Positions 25,626-35,090 are shown, numbered from the stretch's first letter. The stretch is 36,468 bases of DNA from an uncultured Clostridia bacterium (GCA_947627755.1 CANQXD010000016.1:1-36468); one strand, 5' to 3'. Notes: generated from the sequence alone by a model not told the origin. Numbers and translations are program-made.

Positions 25626-28600
25626 ATGAAGGGTAAAAAAATTATTTCTGCTATACTTGCTATAGCAATTTTAATGGCACAATTTTCATGGCTAAGTTTT
25701 ATTATGCCAACTGTTGTTAATGCACAAGAAGTAAAAACAACAAATATTGCAGACAAATATTTTTATAATCAACTAGATGCTGATGCAAAAGCATTTTATA
25801 ATATAATGGATAAAATGTTTTTTGGCTGCAATTATGCAGAATTAAAGAAAGAACTTCAAAAACAAGATTCAGATTTTGGAGTAAATTCTGTTGAAATTAC
25901 AGAAACAATAAATGCTTCTGAAAGTTTAAAAGCAAAATTACAATCTTATACAAAAGGAAATCAAGATTTATTAAATACCATGGGAGCAGCTAGAGATGCT
26001 TACATGGCAGACCATGCTGGACTTTTCTATATAGATTCTAGCAATGTAAGTCTTAGAGTAACACAAGACAAACAAGGTCAATTACATGCTTTCCTTGGAA
26101 TAGGAAGAACAGAAACATATATTAATAAAGCCTTTTGGAACTATGAAACCAAAAAAGTAGAAAAAGAAAAACTTATTACTGCTATAGAAACTGTAGAAAA
26201 AGGCTTACAAGAAGCAGTAGAACAAGTAAATGCTGTTGAAATACAAGAAAACCAAGATAAAACAGAACAACAAATCAAAAAAGCACATGACATTATTATA
26301 ACTTCTAATTCATATAAATTAGAAGAAACTATTATTGAAGAAAATAAAACAAAATCAGAAGACCAAAAAGGAGATCCATGGAACGTTAGAACTGTTTATG
26401 GTGCTTATGGTCCAAAACATGAAATCGTTTGTGAAGGTTTTGCAAGAGCATTCAAAATGATATTAGACGAATTAAATATTCCATGCGTTTTAGTTTATGG
26501 TGCGTATGTTTCTAGTACAAAATACGAAGAACATGCTTGGAATTATGTTTTATTAGACAATAAATGGTATGCAGTAGACGTTACTTGGGATAATACAGAC
26601 CAAATGGAAGAAGTTACTAGTGTGCAAGGTTCAAAACAAGAAGAAAGAATTAGTGCAGAATATTTCCTAGCAGGAAAAGACAAAATGTCTTTAAACCATT
26701 TAGTAACAGGAATTATGTCTGTTGCTAATTTCGAATTTAAATATCCAGAACTTGAAGATTCAAGTGATAAATACGAAACTGTTTCTGAAAATGCAGGTTT
26801 AAGAGTTGAAATTGATGACGAAAGTTATGATGAAGAAGACCAAGTAAAAGCTGCTAAATTTAAAATTAGTTATTTTATTGACTTAAACGAAAATGGTGTT
26901 GAAGATCCAGGAGAAAGAATGGGATATAAAAAAGCAAGAGAACATGGTTATTACATGGTAGGAAGTTTTATGAGTTATCATATCCCAGATTATTCAGATC
27001 TTCATGAAAAGCCAAAAAATGCTGCAGCCGAAGGTTGGGGACTTACAGGTTACTTTGGATATGTAGATGAAATTTACGGTGCTCTTCAAGATTTTGAAGA
27101 AGAAAATGGTAATTCATATTTATCTTTCTACAATTCAAATTGTAGCTTCATTCAATTTGGTATTACAACAGATAAACCAGCAGATGAAGCAACACTTCCT
27201 AATGGAAAACCTAATCCAAAAAGATATCAATATTTTGGAACATCAGCAGATATGATTGCATTGTCAGATAAAGTATATAATCCAAGTGGCGAATATGTAG
27301 CTGCACCATATATTGAGAAAGCTACACCAATTCAAAATTCTACTATGTATATTGGAGATAGTTATCATTGCAAAATAGAATATGATGAAAAATTAGTAGA
27401 AGTAGACTGGGAAAAACTTGGATATGAAGTTAAAATAGAATATTCTTCTAATACAGAAAGTAACGATTATACCTTAGAACACTTTACTTTTGATGGAAAT
27501 AAAACAATTGAATTTGACTTTAAACCAAGTGAAAAATATGCAGATGATTCAATATATTATATTATCAATATAAAAGGACTTGTAGGAGAAACAAGTGAAA
27601 AAAGACCAATGCCAATCAGTTATTTCTGTGCACATAGATGTTCTGCTTATGCTTATAAATCACAAGGAATTGATTGGAACGTTTATGGAAAACCAACACT
27701 TATGGATGACGTAAACTTAGATGAAATGACAGACGAAGAAAATGCAGATTTAGCAGAACTATTAAAACATAGAATGACACTTGTTACAACTACAACAAAA
27801 CCATCAGAAGAAAAAGCAATGACAGATTTCTTAAATAATCCAGATGCAGTAGATAATACTACAGGTGAAAAATTAAATGTTGGCGGAGAAGTTGTAGAAA
27901 CACAAACATATAATATTAAATTAACTCTATGTAAAGCACAAAAAATTCAAGATGGTCAATCTGTTAGAATCATGCTTGGATTCCCAGACGGATATGGACC
28001 AGAAGATGCTGGTGTTACATTCAAAGCATACCACTACATAAAAGACTCTTATGGAAACATTACAGGAGTAGAAGAAATACCTTGTATGGTTACAGAATTA
28101 GGTTTAGTAATTGAATGTAAATCATTTAGCCCATTTACAATTGCTGCTGTAAAATCAGATGAAGAGCAAGCTACTTCAAGAACAGTTCTTTTCCAAACCA
28201 GTGAAGGTGGAGATGTTTATGATGTATATAAAGGCGAAAGCAACTCAGCAAACAAAAAGGCAAATAAATTAGTATTTGATGAAAATAATAAAGAAGTAAC
28301 TATTACAATTAAGCCAAAAACTGATTATGTAGTAGATGACATTGTTATTGGAGATAAAGTAATTGATGTAAATGGAGATACTACTGAAAGAGTAACAGTT
28401 GATAAAGCATCTAATACAATTACTTATACAATTAAATATGATGAATTAAAAGAACAAAACTATGAAGCAATGGTAGCAAAAGTTGCATTCATTCCTGAAG
28501 TAACAAAAGAAGCAGAAAAGAATGCAGGATTAGAAGTAGTTGCTCAACCACTTGTTCAATCACAATTTACTATTTCTTCAGAAGTAACTTCAGCAGAAAA

Positions 28601-29477
28601 GAATGCTGGACCATTTGATGAAGCAGATGAATTTGAAGTTTCTTACAAAATTACAGATATGCAAGCTGTAGGAGAACAAGGAATTATAGGACTTGGTGCT
28701 TTATTATCATATAATAGAGAAAATTTACAATTAGAATCTATTACGCCAGGAGCAGGCTGGAAAATTGAACATAATATTGTAGATAATCCTACAAAACCAC
28801 ATAATATTGTTGCAACTTATAAACTAGAACAAGGTGCGGCTGCAAAAATATTAGCTCCAGGAGATGGAAATGAAGCTCAAATAAATCAAGTAGTATTTAC
28901 TGCCAAATTTATGGTATTAGAAAATGAAGATGTAACAGAAAAAATAACACTTTCACATATTGAAGGTTCAACAGGTGAAAAAGATGTAAAAGCAAATGAT
29001 GTAATTACAAATATAACTATTGAAAAAGTAAAAGAACCAGTTGTAGAAAAACTTGAAACAACAGAAAATGCAAGTTGTAAAATAGAGGGCGAATATGTTG
29101 AAAATGTAGACATTAAATTAACAGTTAGTCAATTGAGAGAACAACTTACATCAGGAACTGTATTACCAGTAAAATTCTTTAAACATTCAGCAAACTCAGA
29201 TGAATTAGTAGAAATGTTAGATACTGATGTTGTTGGAACTGGAACAATTATTAGAGTAGGAGAAAGTGAATGGACCGTCATTGTAAATGGAGACCTTGAT
29301 GGTAACGGAGACTTAAGTACAAACGATATAGTTTTATTCAAATTAGATTACATTGGCGAAGAAGCACTTAAAGGTCCATATTTAATGGCTGCTAACATGG
29401 ATGGAACAACAGATGGAGAACCTTCTGTAACAGACTTAGTTTTAATGTTATTTAAGTATAACGATATGTCTATGTAA
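25626..29477 (+). CDS. Large secreted transglutaminase-like protein with cohesin and dockerin
   Basis: 1283 residues. Signal peptide (about 1-33); a transglutaminase-like/cysteine protease core at about 245-330 with the triad Cys269 (IVCEGFA), His303 (EHAWNY) and Asp318 (AVDVTWD); a long middle region of beta-sandwich character; a repeat-like region near 870-960 (VLFQTSEGGDVYDVYKG); a cohesin-like domain at about 985-1130 (FEVSYKITDMQAVGEQGIIG); and a C-terminal dockerin at about 1215-1283 (NGDLDGNGDLSTNDIVLFK and ANMDGTTDGEPSVTDLVLML). A cohesin and a dockerin in one chain could allow self-association or chaining. The small anchored cohesin protein follows directly. GGGGGAGG at 25608-25615 sets the start. 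Confidence 0.85.
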   Translation: MKGKKIISAILAIAILMAQFSWLSFIMPTVVNAQEVKTTNIADKYFYNQLDADAKAFYNIMDKMFFGCNYAELKKELQKQDSDFGVNSVEITETINASESLKAKLQSYTKGNQDLLNTMGAARDAYMADHAGLFYIDSSNVSLRVTQDKQGQLHAFLGIGRTETYINKAFWNYETKKVEKEKLITAIETVEKGLQEAVEQVNAVEIQENQDKTEQQIKKAHDIIITSNSYKLEETIIEENKTKSEDQKGDPWNVRTVYGAYGPKHEIVCEGFARAFKMILDELNIPCVLVYGAYVSSTKYEEHAWNYVLLDNKWYAVDVTWDNTDQMEEVTSVQGSKQEERISAEYFLAGKDKMSLNHLVTGIMSVANFEFKYPELEDSSDKYETVSENAGLRVEIDDESYDEEDQVKAAKFKISYFIDLNENGVEDPGERMGYKKAREHGYYMVGSFMSYHIPDYSDLHEKPKNAAAEGWGLTGYFGYVDEIYGALQDFEEENGNSYLSFYNSNCSFIQFGITTDKPADEATLPNGKPNPKRYQYFGTSADMIALSDKVYNPSGEYVAAPYIEKATPIQNSTMYIGDSYHCKIEYDEKLVEVDWEKLGYEVKIEYSSNTESNDYTLEHFTFDGNKTIEFDFKPSEKYADDSIYYIINIKGLVGETSEKRPMPISYFCAHRCSAYAYKSQGIDWNVYGKPTLMDDVNLDEMTDEENADLAELLKHRMTLVTTTTKPSEEKAMTDFLNNPDAVDNTTGEKLNVGGEVVETQTYNIKLTLCKAQKIQDGQSVRIMLGFPDGYGPEDAGVTFKAYHYIKDSYGNITGVEEIPCMVTELGLVIECKSFSPFTIAAVKSDEEQATSRTVLFQTSEGGDVYDVYKGESNSANKKANKLVFDENNKEVTITIKPKTDYVVDDIVIGDKVIDVNGDTTERVTVDKASNTITYTIKYDELKEQNYEAMVAKVAFIPEVTKEAEKNAGLEVVAQPLVQSQFTISSEVTSAEKNAGPFDEADEFEVSYKITDMQAVGEQGIIGLGALLSYNRENLQLESITPGAGWKIEHNIVDNPTKPHNIVATYKLEQGAAAKILAPGDGNEAQINQVVFTAKFMVLENEDVTEKITLSHIEGSTGEKDVKANDVITNITIEKVKEPVVEKLETTENASCKIEGEYVENVDIKLTVSQLREQLTSGTVLPVKFFKHSANSDELVEMLDTDVVGTGTIIRVGESEWTVIVNGDLDGNGDLSTNDIVLFKLDYIGEEALKGPYLMAANMDGTTDGEPSVTDLVLMLFKYNDMSM

Positions 29478-29491
29478 AATTAAGGAAGAAA

Positions 29492-29528
29492 GGTTGGAAA
29501 ATAAATATAATTTTCCAACCAGATTTTT
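29492..29528 (+). terminator. Rho-independent terminator
   Basis: GGTTGGAAAA pairs with TTTTCCAACC across a short loop, followed by a T run. It lies between the large dockerin protein and the anchored cohesin, so readthrough may set their ratio. Confidence 0.85.
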
Positions 29529-29552
29529 TCCTAGGAAGGATGATAGAAAAAA

Positions 29553-30431
29553 ATGAAAAAGAAATTTCTAATTTTAAGTATTATGATGTTATTAGTAACA
29601 ATGTTTTTGTCTGCAAATGTTTTGGCAGCAACAATAACATCTGCTACAGTTACAATAACACCTTCTAAAACAGAATACAAATCAGGTGAAACTATTGAAT
29701 TTACAATAAGTTTAAAAGACTTAACTGCAAGTAGTGGAATTCTTGGACTTGGTGCTTACATAGAGTATGATTCTAATTTATTAACATTAGAACCTACTGC
29801 AAAGGGACTTTCAGGCTGGGTGGATGCTGACATATCTGAAAAAACACATAGATTTATTACTACGAAAAATAGTCATTCAGCAAACAATGAAGATATATTA
29901 AAAATTTCTTTCACAGCAAAAGAAGTAACAAGTGATATTACAACATCAGTAAAATTAAAGAAAATTGAAATATCAAATGGAGTAGAATATGATATTGATG
30001 AAATTAGTTCTAATAATATAACACTAAAAAAAGAAACTCCAACAACTCCAGAAAAACCACCAGTAGATGAAGGAGATAAAGGAGGAAACGAAGGAAATCA
30101 AGGAGAAGAAGAAAAACATCAAAATCCAACAACTCCAACAAATCCTAATACTCCTAATAATCCTACAAATCCTACTGAGCCTACGGACCAAAATACACCA
30201 GATACTCCTAATGATAATACTGATAATCAAAGTACACCTAGTATACCAGGTACTTCAAACAATTCAAATAATAATAGTAGTAACAATGATTCAAATAATT
30301 CAAGTTCTTCCATTCCACAATTAGGAACAAATGGAGTTTTAGCAATTATAATAGCAATTATTGTTATTATTGCAGTAATTATATTTATTAAAATTAAGAT
30401 TATAGATAAAAAAATTAAAAGAGGAAACTAA
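29553..30431 (+). CDS. Membrane-anchored cohesin-domain protein
   Basis: 292 residues. A signal peptide (about 1-25, ending VLAAT) precedes a cohesin domain (about 27-158) with ITPSKTEYKSGETIEFTISL, ILGLGAYIEYDSNLLTLEP and ISFTAKEVTSDI. A low-complexity Pro/Thr/Asn linker (about 160-258) follows, then a C-terminal membrane helix (about 262-282) and a basic tail KIIDKKIKRGN. No LPXTG motif, so it is held by the membrane helix. It probably displays a single cohesin for dockerin proteins such as its neighbour at 25626. A ribosome site (TAGGAAGGA) precedes the ATG. Confidence 0.85.
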   Translation: MKKKFLILSIMMLLVTMFLSANVLAATITSATVTITPSKTEYKSGETIEFTISLKDLTASSGILGLGAYIEYDSNLLTLEPTAKGLSGWVDADISEKTHRFITTKNSHSANNEDILKISFTAKEVTSDITTSVKLKKIEISNGVEYDIDEISSNNITLKKETPTTPEKPPVDEGDKGGNEGNQGEEEKHQNPTTPTNPNTPNNPTNPTEPTDQNTPDTPNDNTDNQSTPSIPGTSNNSNNNSSNNDSNNSSSSIPQLGTNGVLAIIIAIIVIIAVIIFIKIKIIDKKIKRGN

Positions 30432-30435
30432 AATG

Positions 30436-30468
30436 AAAAACACTTGATTTGCATCAGGTGTTTTTTAT
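30436..30468 (+). terminator. Rho-independent terminator
   Basis: AACACTTGAT pairs with ATCAGGTGTT (one G-T pair) around TTGC, with a T run. Confidence 0.85.
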
Positions 30469-30549
30469 TTCAATAATAATGTCATTATATATTTTTTTAT
30501 AGAATAAAAAACAAAAAAATGTAGATGATAAAAATAAGGAGGCTTAAAT

Positions 30550-31566
30550 ATGGATTATGATAAAAATTTAAAAGATAATATAACTCACAATTTATTTAAT
30601 GATTCAGCTAAAAACGTTTTAAATTGGATTAAAGATAATAGAGACAAATATGATTGGGCAAAAGATCCAAATGCTTATGAAATGACAAATTTATTTCTTT
30701 TTGCTGCTAAATATCGTAGTGAAGGAGAAAAAATAGACATTTCTTGCATTCAAGAGTTATGGGAAATAAGAAAAAATGATTTTCAAAGATGTAATATTTC
30801 TGAAAACAACTTTATATATAAAATTATTCAAGATGCATATAAATCAGCTATAAGTTGCGAACCATTAGTTAAAGATAGTGATTCTCACGATGCATTAAGA
30901 AAAATGGCTGGAATAGGATTAAATTTACACCAACAAAAAAGAGATAATGATAAAGTTATATATAATAATCCACAAGAATTAATGGAATTGCTAGATCATT
31001 CTAAAAGCCTAAAAAAATCATATCCAGATTTATTTGAAAAGTATTTATTTCAATCTAATATAGATAGATTGTGTGAACTACAATTAAGTCAAACATTACC
31101 AAAAGAGATTCAGGATTTAATAGTAGAGCATCAAGCTCAATTAAGAGATACTATAAAAGATTCTGACTTAAAATTCGGAAAAGAAGACTATCTTCTAAGA
31201 AAATTATTGAGAGATTCTGAACAAATTTTTAGATTTATTTATGAAATGGAAAAAAATGACGATATTACGAATAAATCAAATAGTCCTGCTTCTAGTTATT
31301 ATTATTCACTAAATTTTGAATTATCTCACTCTACATTAGAAAGTGAGAACTCGGAAAATAATTTAGAAAAAGCAATAGATTCTATATGTGAAAGGTATAA
31401 AGTAAGATTTGATAATTTATTAAATTTTGCAGAACAATCTAAAAAATGTTTGACTAATATGCATTCAGAAGAATCCAAAAAATTATATGACAGATTACAA
31501 GATGAAGCATTAGAATACTTTTATAATAAAATAAAAGAAAATATAAAAGGGGACGAAACCAGATGA
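30550..31566 (+). CDS. Hypothetical protein at the start of an accessory stretch
   Basis: 338 residues, no family recognised. The product is acidic to neutral and probably all-helical, rich in Lys, Asp, Asn and Leu, with no signal peptide or membrane segment. Features that can be pointed to: NVLNWIKDNRDKYDWAKDP near 23-41 and a Lys/Glu-rich helical C terminus ending IKENIKGDETR. AAGGAGG at 30537-30543 supports the ATG. Twenty bases after its stop lies a tRNA-T-arm-like fragment, and the following genes (an Mrr-like nuclease, a tiny membrane protein, a Fic protein) look accessory, so this gene may belong to an acquired segment. Confidence 0.65.
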   Translation: MDYDKNLKDNITHNLFNDSAKNVLNWIKDNRDKYDWAKDPNAYEMTNLFLFAAKYRSEGEKIDISCIQELWEIRKNDFQRCNISENNFIYKIIQDAYKSAISCEPLVKDSDSHDALRKMAGIGLNLHQQKRDNDKVIYNNPQELMELLDHSKSLKKSYPDLFEKYLFQSNIDRLCELQLSQTLPKEIQDLIVEHQAQLRDTIKDSDLKFGKEDYLLRKLLRDSEQIFRFIYEMEKNDDITNKSNSPASSYYYSLNFELSHSTLESENSENNLEKAIDSICERYKVRFDNLLNFAEQSKKCLTNMHSEESKKLYDRLQDEALEYFYNKIKENIKGDETR

Positions 31567-31584
31567 AAAAGTACATTTAGTATT

Positions 31585-31608
31585 GAGGTTCAAGTCCTCC
31601 GCAATTTA
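31585..31608 (+). other. tRNA 3'-end-like fragment (possible attachment-site remnant)
   Basis: GAGG-TTCAAGT-CCTC at 31585-31599 has the stem and seven-base loop of a tRNA T-arm, followed by CGCAATTTA as a possible acceptor strand. No D-arm or anticodon arm precedes it, so this is not a complete tRNA. Such pieces mark integration junctions, but no matching full tRNA or second copy is in the window. Confidence 0.4.
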
Positions 31609-31661
31609 ATCACATAAATTGTGAATGAGTTTCTATGAATAAAAAACTCAATTATAATATG

Positions 31662-31693
31662 AAAAATGTTTGATTTTGTCAAGCATTTTTTCA
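31662..31693 (+). terminator. Terminator-like hairpin
   Basis: AAATGTTTGA pairs with TCAAGCATTT (one mismatched or wobble position) around TTTTG, followed by T residues. Confidence 0.75.
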
Positions 31694-31846
31694 TTTTTAT
31701 TGATATAAAAATTTAAACAAAACTTTGATAATACAGAATAAGTTCTATTTTTTAACATATTACTTGTAAATATTCAAAAAATATGATAGCATATATATAC
31801 ATTATGTTACTATACTAATATTTTTATTAAATTTAAGGAGGAAAAT

Positions 31847-32935
31847 ATGAACAATTATGAAAAAAATGTATTAATTGATATGGATAAAAATATGTGGTTA
31901 CAAAGAAATAGCCATTATTATAGTGAAATTGCATGGAAAGTTTTAGGATTTAATGAAGATGGAAGTTTTGACATAAAAAATGGGTGTTATATTTCTATTG
32001 GATGTGGGTCTGGTAAATTAGAAAAAAGTTCATTCGAAAAAATATTAGAGAAAGATGATACAGAAAAGTGGAATGCATTTGAAAAAATATATTCTGAAAT
32101 TTATAGTAAAAAGTCAACAAATAGATATAGTTTATATAGATTTTTATTCGAATTTAAAATTGGAGATTATATCGTAATTCCAGGAAATAAAACATTTAAT
32201 GTATTTCAAATTGAATCAGAAGTATTAGATTATAGTAATATTGATATTATAAAAAGTATTAAAAATGCTGGCGGGGATATAGACAAAATTATTAATAATA
32301 AAGAAGACTTTAAATATTTTAGAAAATTAAAGCCTGTTAGACTTAACATTCCAAGAAAAGGTTATGCAGAGGCATCATTACGTTCAAAATTAAATTATCG
32401 CGGAACTATGTTAAAACTATCGGATGATGCAAAAGTAGATTTAATAAATGCAGTAAAATCAGATAAACCTATTTCCTTATATAGTAGTGCTATGGATGCA
32501 TTAACTAGTACTTTTTTAGAAGAAATAAAGAAAATAGATCCAAATCAATTTGAGAGATTAATTCAATGGTATTTTAAAAAAATAAATGCTGATGAGTCAA
32601 TTATTCTTCCTAAAAATTATTCTTCTAAAATAGGTAAAGAAGATGCTGATATAAGAGCAAAATTTGAAGATTTAAAAATTGTTATATATATTCAGGCTAA
32701 ACTTTATAATGAGGAAAGCGACTTAAAAAATGCAATTGAACAAATAAAAGAGTACAAAATAAAGAATCCATTTAATTTTGAGGATAAAGATTTTACAAAA
32801 TTATATTGGATTATAAGTACTACAAAAAATCCCGAAAAAATAGAAGTCGATGAAGATATTAGAATAATAGAAGGAATTGAATTCGCAGAAATGCTTTTAA
32901 AAGTTGGTCTACAAAATATAGATGAACCATTATAA
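31847..32935 (+). CDS. Mrr-like restriction endonuclease family protein
   Basis: 362 residues. The C-terminal part (about 225-350) resembles Mrr-type nucleases of the PD-(D/E)xK superfamily: IDPNQFERLIQWYFKKI as the leading helix, GKEDADIRAKF with the acidic residue(s), and IVIYIQAKLY as the Q-x-K variant of the E-x-K half. The N-terminal half (about 1-190) is a separate domain without a recognised name that may bind DNA or sense a signal (GDYIVIPGNKTFNVFQIES). Mrr enzymes cut modified DNA; a defence role is inferred. AAGGAGG precedes the ATG. It contains TCGCGGA out of frame at 32398-32404 (TAT CGC GGA) and is intact. Confidence 0.75.
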   Translation: MNNYEKNVLIDMDKNMWLQRNSHYYSEIAWKVLGFNEDGSFDIKNGCYISIGCGSGKLEKSSFEKILEKDDTEKWNAFEKIYSEIYSKKSTNRYSLYRFLFEFKIGDYIVIPGNKTFNVFQIESEVLDYSNIDIIKSIKNAGGDIDKIINNKEDFKYFRKLKPVRLNIPRKGYAEASLRSKLNYRGTMLKLSDDAKVDLINAVKSDKPISLYSSAMDALTSTFLEEIKKIDPNQFERLIQWYFKKINADESIILPKNYSSKIGKEDADIRAKFEDLKIVIYIQAKLYNEESDLKNAIEQIKEYKIKNPFNFEDKDFTKLYWIISTTKNPEKIEVDEDIRIIEGIEFAEMLLKVGLQNIDEPL

Positions 32936-33274
32936 TTCAATTTGTAAGTAAATTTCAAAAAATTATAAAACTGGTAGAGTAGGAGAGAGAGGCAGTTTTG
33001 AAAAATTGATATCTTGAATTAAATAAAATTACTAAAATTTCAAAATTAAAGTTTAATCTCCTATAAGAATATTTCAAAAAAAATTTTTTAGAACAAATTA
33101 TAAATTAAAATTTAAGATATAAAAAATAAAATTATATATAAGTTGAAATTATATATAAAATATAGTATAATACTATACATTAGCTAATATGCTAACTAAA
33201 TTTTCATTATCCTGTTTTACTTCACAGGTTCATATAGCAACTATTGTAAAATTATTATTTTAAGGAGGAATAGT
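32936..33274. other. AT-rich intergenic stretch with motif copy 1
   Basis: 339 bases without a gene. It holds AGTAGGAGAGAGAGGCAG at 32978-32995, shared in reduced form with 33525, a consensus promoter at 33143, and the dyad TTAGC...GCTAA at about 33180-33195. The leader also has CCTGT...ACAGG (about 33211-33228), a weak hairpin before the small gene. Otherwise simple AT-rich sequence. Confidence 0.55.
33143..33171 (+). promoter_or_regulatory. Sigma-A promoter of the tiny membrane protein gene
   Basis: TTGAAA at 33143-33148, a 17-base spacer and TATAAT at 33166-33171. It leaves a leader of about 95 bases before the start codon. Confidence 0.75.
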
Positions 33275-33454
33275 ATGGGTTTTTTAATATTAACTATTTT
33301 TTTGATTTTTGTACTTTGTTTATTATCTGCATTTGCAGTCATATATAATGATGTATATGACATTTGTAAGTTAAAAAACAAGGAAGAGATAAGCATCGAC
33401 TTGATAAAATTTGAAAAATGTATTTTACCCTACAAAAAAACTGGTAAACAATAA
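33275..33454 (+). CDS. Tiny single-pass membrane protein
   Basis: 59 residues, too short for most gene finders. One N-terminal membrane helix (residues 2-23, MGFLILTIFLIFVLCL then LSAFAVIYN), then a charged cytosolic or exposed tail with two cysteines, ending YKKTGKQ. It has a consensus promoter, AAGGAGGA 7 bases before the ATG and a strong terminator, so it is probably expressed on its own. Its size and layout would suit a small membrane toxin, holin-like or regulatory peptide, but no family is recognised. Confidence 0.7.
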   Translation: MGFLILTIFLIFVLCLLSAFAVIYNDVYDICKLKNKEEISIDLIKFEKCILPYKKTGKQ

Positions 33455-33460
33455 TTTGTT

Positions 33461-33500
33461 AAGATGTTGGCAATATTTTCTTACCAACATCTTTTATTTT
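33461..33500 (+). terminator. Rho-independent terminator
   Basis: AAGATGTTGG at 33461-33470 pairs with CCAACATCTT at 33484-33493, followed by T-rich sequence. Confidence 0.9.
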
Positions 33501-34012
33501 TGAAAAATTAATTAAAAATTAAAAAGTAGGAGAGAGGATAGTTTTAAAATGAGCTCTAATACATAAAATAAAATCTAAGAACTAAACTTTTAATATTATG
33601 TCTTAAAAATTACGCAAAATACTGAAATATAAGCATTTGTAGATTTTTAATAATTTTTTTCAAATACAAATATAAAAAAATAAAATTTAAGCTTAAAATA
33701 ACGAAGCTCTAGAATCAAATATAAGACATTTTAATATTAAAGTAATATAAGTTGTCTAAATATACAGGTAGAATTAGCTAAAAGTGGCTAATAGCAAGGA
33801 ACAGACGTAATTTAAGAATATATGGTTTTATTTCTACTCCTATTTGCACAAAACTTTTATAATACAAACCAATATATAGGTCGAATTTAATCTTTAAAAT
33901 AAATAAAAATTATACATGTTTTTTAAATATGTATAATTTTTTTGATTTTTTATACATATTTATTGAAAATATATAAAATTTATGATATTTTATATATAAT
34001 GGAGGGTTAAAA
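33501..34012. other. AT-rich intergenic stretch with motif copy 2
   Basis: About 510 bases without a convincing gene. It repeats the AGTAGGAGAGAGG...AGTTTT motif at 33525-33546 and the TTAGC...GGCTAA dyad at about 33773-33790, in the same order as upstream of the tiny membrane gene. It looks like a diverged copy of that intergenic region without the reading frame. A long perfect hairpin lies at 33905-33943. Confidence 0.5.
33905..33943 (+). terminator. Perfect 13-bp AT-rich hairpin with T run upstream of fic
   Basis: AAAAATTATACAT (33905-33917) and its exact complement ATGTATAATTTTT (33929-33941) enclose an 11-base loop, ending in a T run. It may be a terminator or an operator for the Fic gene 70 bases downstream. 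Confidence 0.6.
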
Positions 34013-35074
34013 ATGAAATTAGAAATGTTACCATATAAAAATGTTGATTTAAAAACTAAAAAAATTTTAGAACAATTAACAATTTCTTCAAGGGCCCTAG
34101 CAGAATTAAAGGGATATGCAAATACTATTCCCAATATGCATATTTTAATAAATGCTGTAACTATAAATGAAGCTAAAGATAGTAGTGCTATTGAAAATAT
34201 AGTTACAACGCATGATGATATTTATAAAGTTCTTACAGAAAGTGGTTATAAAGAAGAAAATGCTAAAGAAGTTGTTGATTATAGAAATGCTATTTGGAGT
34301 GGATTTGAACAAATAAAAAAAGATAGATATATTAATACAAATACGATTATTAAAATACAAGGTATTATTGAACACAATAATGCGGGAATTAGAAAATTAC
34401 CAGGAACTGAACTTAAAAATTCTATTACTGGAGAAACCATTTATACTCCTCCTCAAAATGAACAAGAAATAAGAGAGTATTTAAAGAATTTAGAAGATTT
34501 CATCAATGATGATAAAGATAATATAGATCCATTGATAAAAGTATGTTTAATTCATTATCAGTTTGAGAGCATACATCCTTTTTATGATGGAAATGGAAGG
34601 ACTGGAAGAATTTTAAATATTTTATATCTGGTATTGAATAAACTAATAGATAGTCCAATTTTATACTTAAGTAAATATATAAATGAAACAAAACAAGAAT
34701 ATTATAGATTATTTAGTGAAGTTAGAAACAATAACAATTTGGAAGATTGGATTTTATATATTTTAAAAGGAATTGAAATTACATCTAAAGAAACAATTCA
34801 GTTAATAGAGAATATTCAAAAGGAAATAAAAGATTATAAAGAAGAATTTAAAACAAAATTACCTAAAATATATTCAAAAGAGTTATTAGAAAGTTTGTTT
34901 TATGAAGTTTATACTAAAATTTCTTATATTGAAAAGACTTGCGGCGTTACAAGATTAACTGCCACATCTTACTTAAATCAGTTAGAAAAAATTGGACTTT
35001 TAGAATCTGAAAAAATTGGAAGAGAAAAAATATATAAAAATATTAGATTAATAAATTTGTTATCAGACAAATAG
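34013..35074 (+). CDS. Fic family protein (AMP-transferase type)
   Basis: 353 residues. The N-terminal Fic_N domain carries the inhibitory helix motif SSAIEN at residues 57-62 (pattern S/T-x-x-x-E-G/N), which blocks the ATP site in class II Fic proteins. The core motif HPFYDGNGRTGR at 188-199 is complete, with catalytic His188. A C-terminal winged-helix domain (about 285-353: YIEKTCGVTRLTATSYLNQL) probably binds DNA. The family attaches AMP to target hydroxyl groups. The target is unknown; no separate antitoxin is seen because the inhibitor is in cis. GGAGG precedes the ATG. Confidence 0.92.
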   Translation: MKLEMLPYKNVDLKTKKILEQLTISSRALAELKGYANTIPNMHILINAVTINEAKDSSAIENIVTTHDDIYKVLTESGYKEENAKEVVDYRNAIWSGFEQIKKDRYINTNTIIKIQGIIEHNNAGIRKLPGTELKNSITGETIYTPPQNEQEIREYLKNLEDFINDDKDNIDPLIKVCLIHYQFESIHPFYDGNGRTGRILNILYLVLNKLIDSPILYLSKYINETKQEYYRLFSEVRNNNNLEDWILYILKGIEITSKETIQLIENIQKEIKDYKEEFKTKLPKIYSKELLESLFYEVYTKISYIEKTCGVTRLTATSYLNQLEKIGLLESEKIGREKIYKNIRLINLLSDK

Positions 35075-35090
35075 TAATTTGTATAACTCT

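Noticed and set aside
31561..31610. Complete tRNA gene
   Set aside because: Only a T-arm-like piece and a possible acceptor strand are present; no D-arm, anticodon arm or 5' acceptor strand can be found.
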